Part shown: positions 12,628-13,573 of the stretch, piece by piece | How positions within the stretch are numbered: the stretch's first letter is position 1 | Layout of the letters: every line of letters starts with the position of its first letter | The notes under the pieces: model-generated | What the model was told of the DNA's origin: nothing | The model's database searches: none | Seen by the model: only the letters and a program-made list of their open reading frames with translations | Assembly: GCA_900769735.1 (NCBI GenBank) | Contig: CAAGHY010000178.1 | Span: forward strand, 1-13,573 | Source: Rikenellaceae bacterium | GTDB lineage: Bacteria > Bacteroidota > Bacteroidia > Bacteroidales > UBA932 | Direction: 5' to 3' | Length of the DNA stretch: 13,573 nucleotides | Translations under genes and position numbers: made by a program

Positions 12628-13573
12628 ATGGCACGCGAAATTAAATTCTCTCTGTTGTACAGAGACATGTGGCAATCATCAGGCAAATATGTCCCTATGG
12701 TTCACCAGCTTAAACAAATTGCTCCAGTTATTGTAGATATGGGCTGCTTTGACCGTGTGGAGACTAACGGTGGTGCATTTGAGCAGGTTAACCTTCTATT
12801 TGGCGAGAACCCTAATAAAGCAGTAAGAGAATGGACCGCACCTTTCAATAAAGCAGGTATTCAGACTCATATGCTTGAGCGCGGTTTGAACGCTCTTAGA
12901 ATGAACCCGGTTCCTGAGGACGTACGTCACCTTATGTATAAGGTTAAGGCTAAACAGGGTACCAACATTGCACGTTCTTTCTGCGGTCTTAATGACCATA
13001 GAAACCTTAAAGGTTCAGTTATTGGAGCAAAGAAAGGCGGTATGATTTCTCAGGTTGCCCTAAGTATCACTTATTCACCGGTTCATACAGTAGAGTACTA
13101 TATGGGCGTTGTGGACAAAGTGGTTGAGTACGGTTGTGATGAGATCTGTTTGAAAGATATGGCAGGTATCGGACGTCCTGCATTCCTTGGCAGACTTACA
13201 ACTGAGATCAAGAAAAAATATCCGCACATTAAAGTTCAGTACCACGGCCACTCAGGTCCTGGATTCTCTGTAGCTTCTATGCTTGAGGTTGCAAGAGCAG
13301 GTGCTGATTACATTGACGTAGCTATGGAGCCACTTTCATGGGGTAAAATCCATCCGGATGTAATCACTATCCAGGCAATGATGAAAGATGCTGGTTTCCT
13401 TGTTAAGGATATCAACATGGATGCTTACATGGAGGCAAGAAGACTTACCCAGACTTTCATTGACGATTATTTGGGATACTTCATTGAGCCAACCAACTAC
13501 CAGTGTTCTTCACTTCTTGTAGGTTGCGGTCTTCCAGGCGGTATGATGGGTTCTATGATGGCAGACTTGAAAG
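12628..13573 (+). CDS. biotin-dependent carboxyltransferase subunit (pyruvate/oxaloacetate type), 5' part
   Basis: The frame from ATG 12628 is open to the window end (315 codons, no stop), so the gene is 3'-truncated here. It belongs to the DRE-TIM carboxyltransferase fold shared by pyruvate carboxylase, oxaloacetate decarboxylase alpha and transcarboxylase 5S. Blocks include YRDMWQSSGK (11-20), SPVHTVEYY (150-158), LKDMAG (175-180) and HGHSGPG (206-212). The metal ligands Asp13, His206 and His208 and the carbamylated Lys176 appear present. The usual RDAHQS motif reads RDMWQS, and several other active-site blocks differ, so the keto-acid substrate may not be the standard one. The codon pattern looks like that of a well-expressed gene. 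Whether a biotin carrier domain follows cannot be seen. Confidence 0.82.
   Translation, partial: MAREIKFSLLYRDMWQSSGKYVPMVHQLKQIAPVIVDMGCFDRVETNGGAFEQVNLLFGENPNKAVREWTAPFNKAGIQTHMLERGLNALRMNPVPEDVRHLMYKVKAKQGTNIARSFCGLNDHRNLKGSVIGAKKGGMISQVALSITYSPVHTVEYYMGVVDKVVEYGCDEICLKDMAGIGRPAFLGRLTTEIKKKYPHIKVQYHGHSGPGFSVASMLEVARAGADYIDVAMEPLSWGKIHPDVITIQAMMKDAGFLVKDINMDAYMEARRLTQTFIDDYLGYFIEPTNYQCSSLLVGCGLPGGMMGSMMADLK

Overview
The window looks like chromosomal DNA of a Bacteroidales bacterium, possibly Rikenellaceae-like. The first ~72 bases are the reverse complement of the 5' end of a 16S rRNA gene of Bacteroidota type. Promoters with the Bacteroidota -7 motif TAnnTTTG lie upstream of most transcription units, and recognisable Shine-Dalgarno sequences are scarce. 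No tool was run. Gene calls rest on reading the translations, and repeat identities and residue positions are hand counts.

Layout. (1) 1-300: start of an rRNA operon running leftward off the window, with leader and promoter. (2) 392-1452, + strand: two overlapping half-size chromate-transporter (CHR family) genes, convergent with the next block. (3) 7616-1459, - strand: a second UbiA/MenA-type prenyltransferase, a CPBP membrane protease, cobalamin-dependent methionine synthase metH and methylenetetrahydrofolate reductase metF; metH and metF overlap by 4 bp. (4) 7745-10220, + strand: menG/ubiE methyltransferase, menA prenyltransferase and a bile acid:sodium symporter-family transporter. (5) 10221-12240: a repeat-rich island around a REP-associated tyrosine transposase (RAYT, Y1/HUH family). 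(6) 12345-12236, - strand: tRNA-His(GTG) with promoter and terminator. (7) 12628 to the window end, + strand: the beginning of a biotin-dependent carboxyltransferase subunit.

How the genes work together. MetF makes 5-methyl-THF and MetH uses it to methylate homocysteine, so this pair is a complete methionine-regeneration step. MenA prenylates DHNA and MenG methylates the product, giving the last two steps of menaquinone synthesis. A second MenA-like enzyme is divergent from this pair and shares a 128-bp control region with it; an 11-bp perfect inverted repeat brackets its promoter -7 element.

The most interesting part is the RAYT island. Two 150-bp direct repeats, each made of two 50-bp GTGGGCA...TGCCCAC hairpins and bounded by ~21-bp imperfect inverted repeats, flank the transposase gene. 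They share a 39-bp identical centre while the hairpin interiors have diverged. The island also holds a 7-9 bp CATTCCCGA-type array, a 49-bp tandem array and a sequence that could fold as a pseudoknot just after the RAYT stop codon. This resembles a REP/REPIN-transposase system with its own repeat design. A second oddity is the tRNA-His, whose acceptor stem carries two adjacent U-U mismatches.
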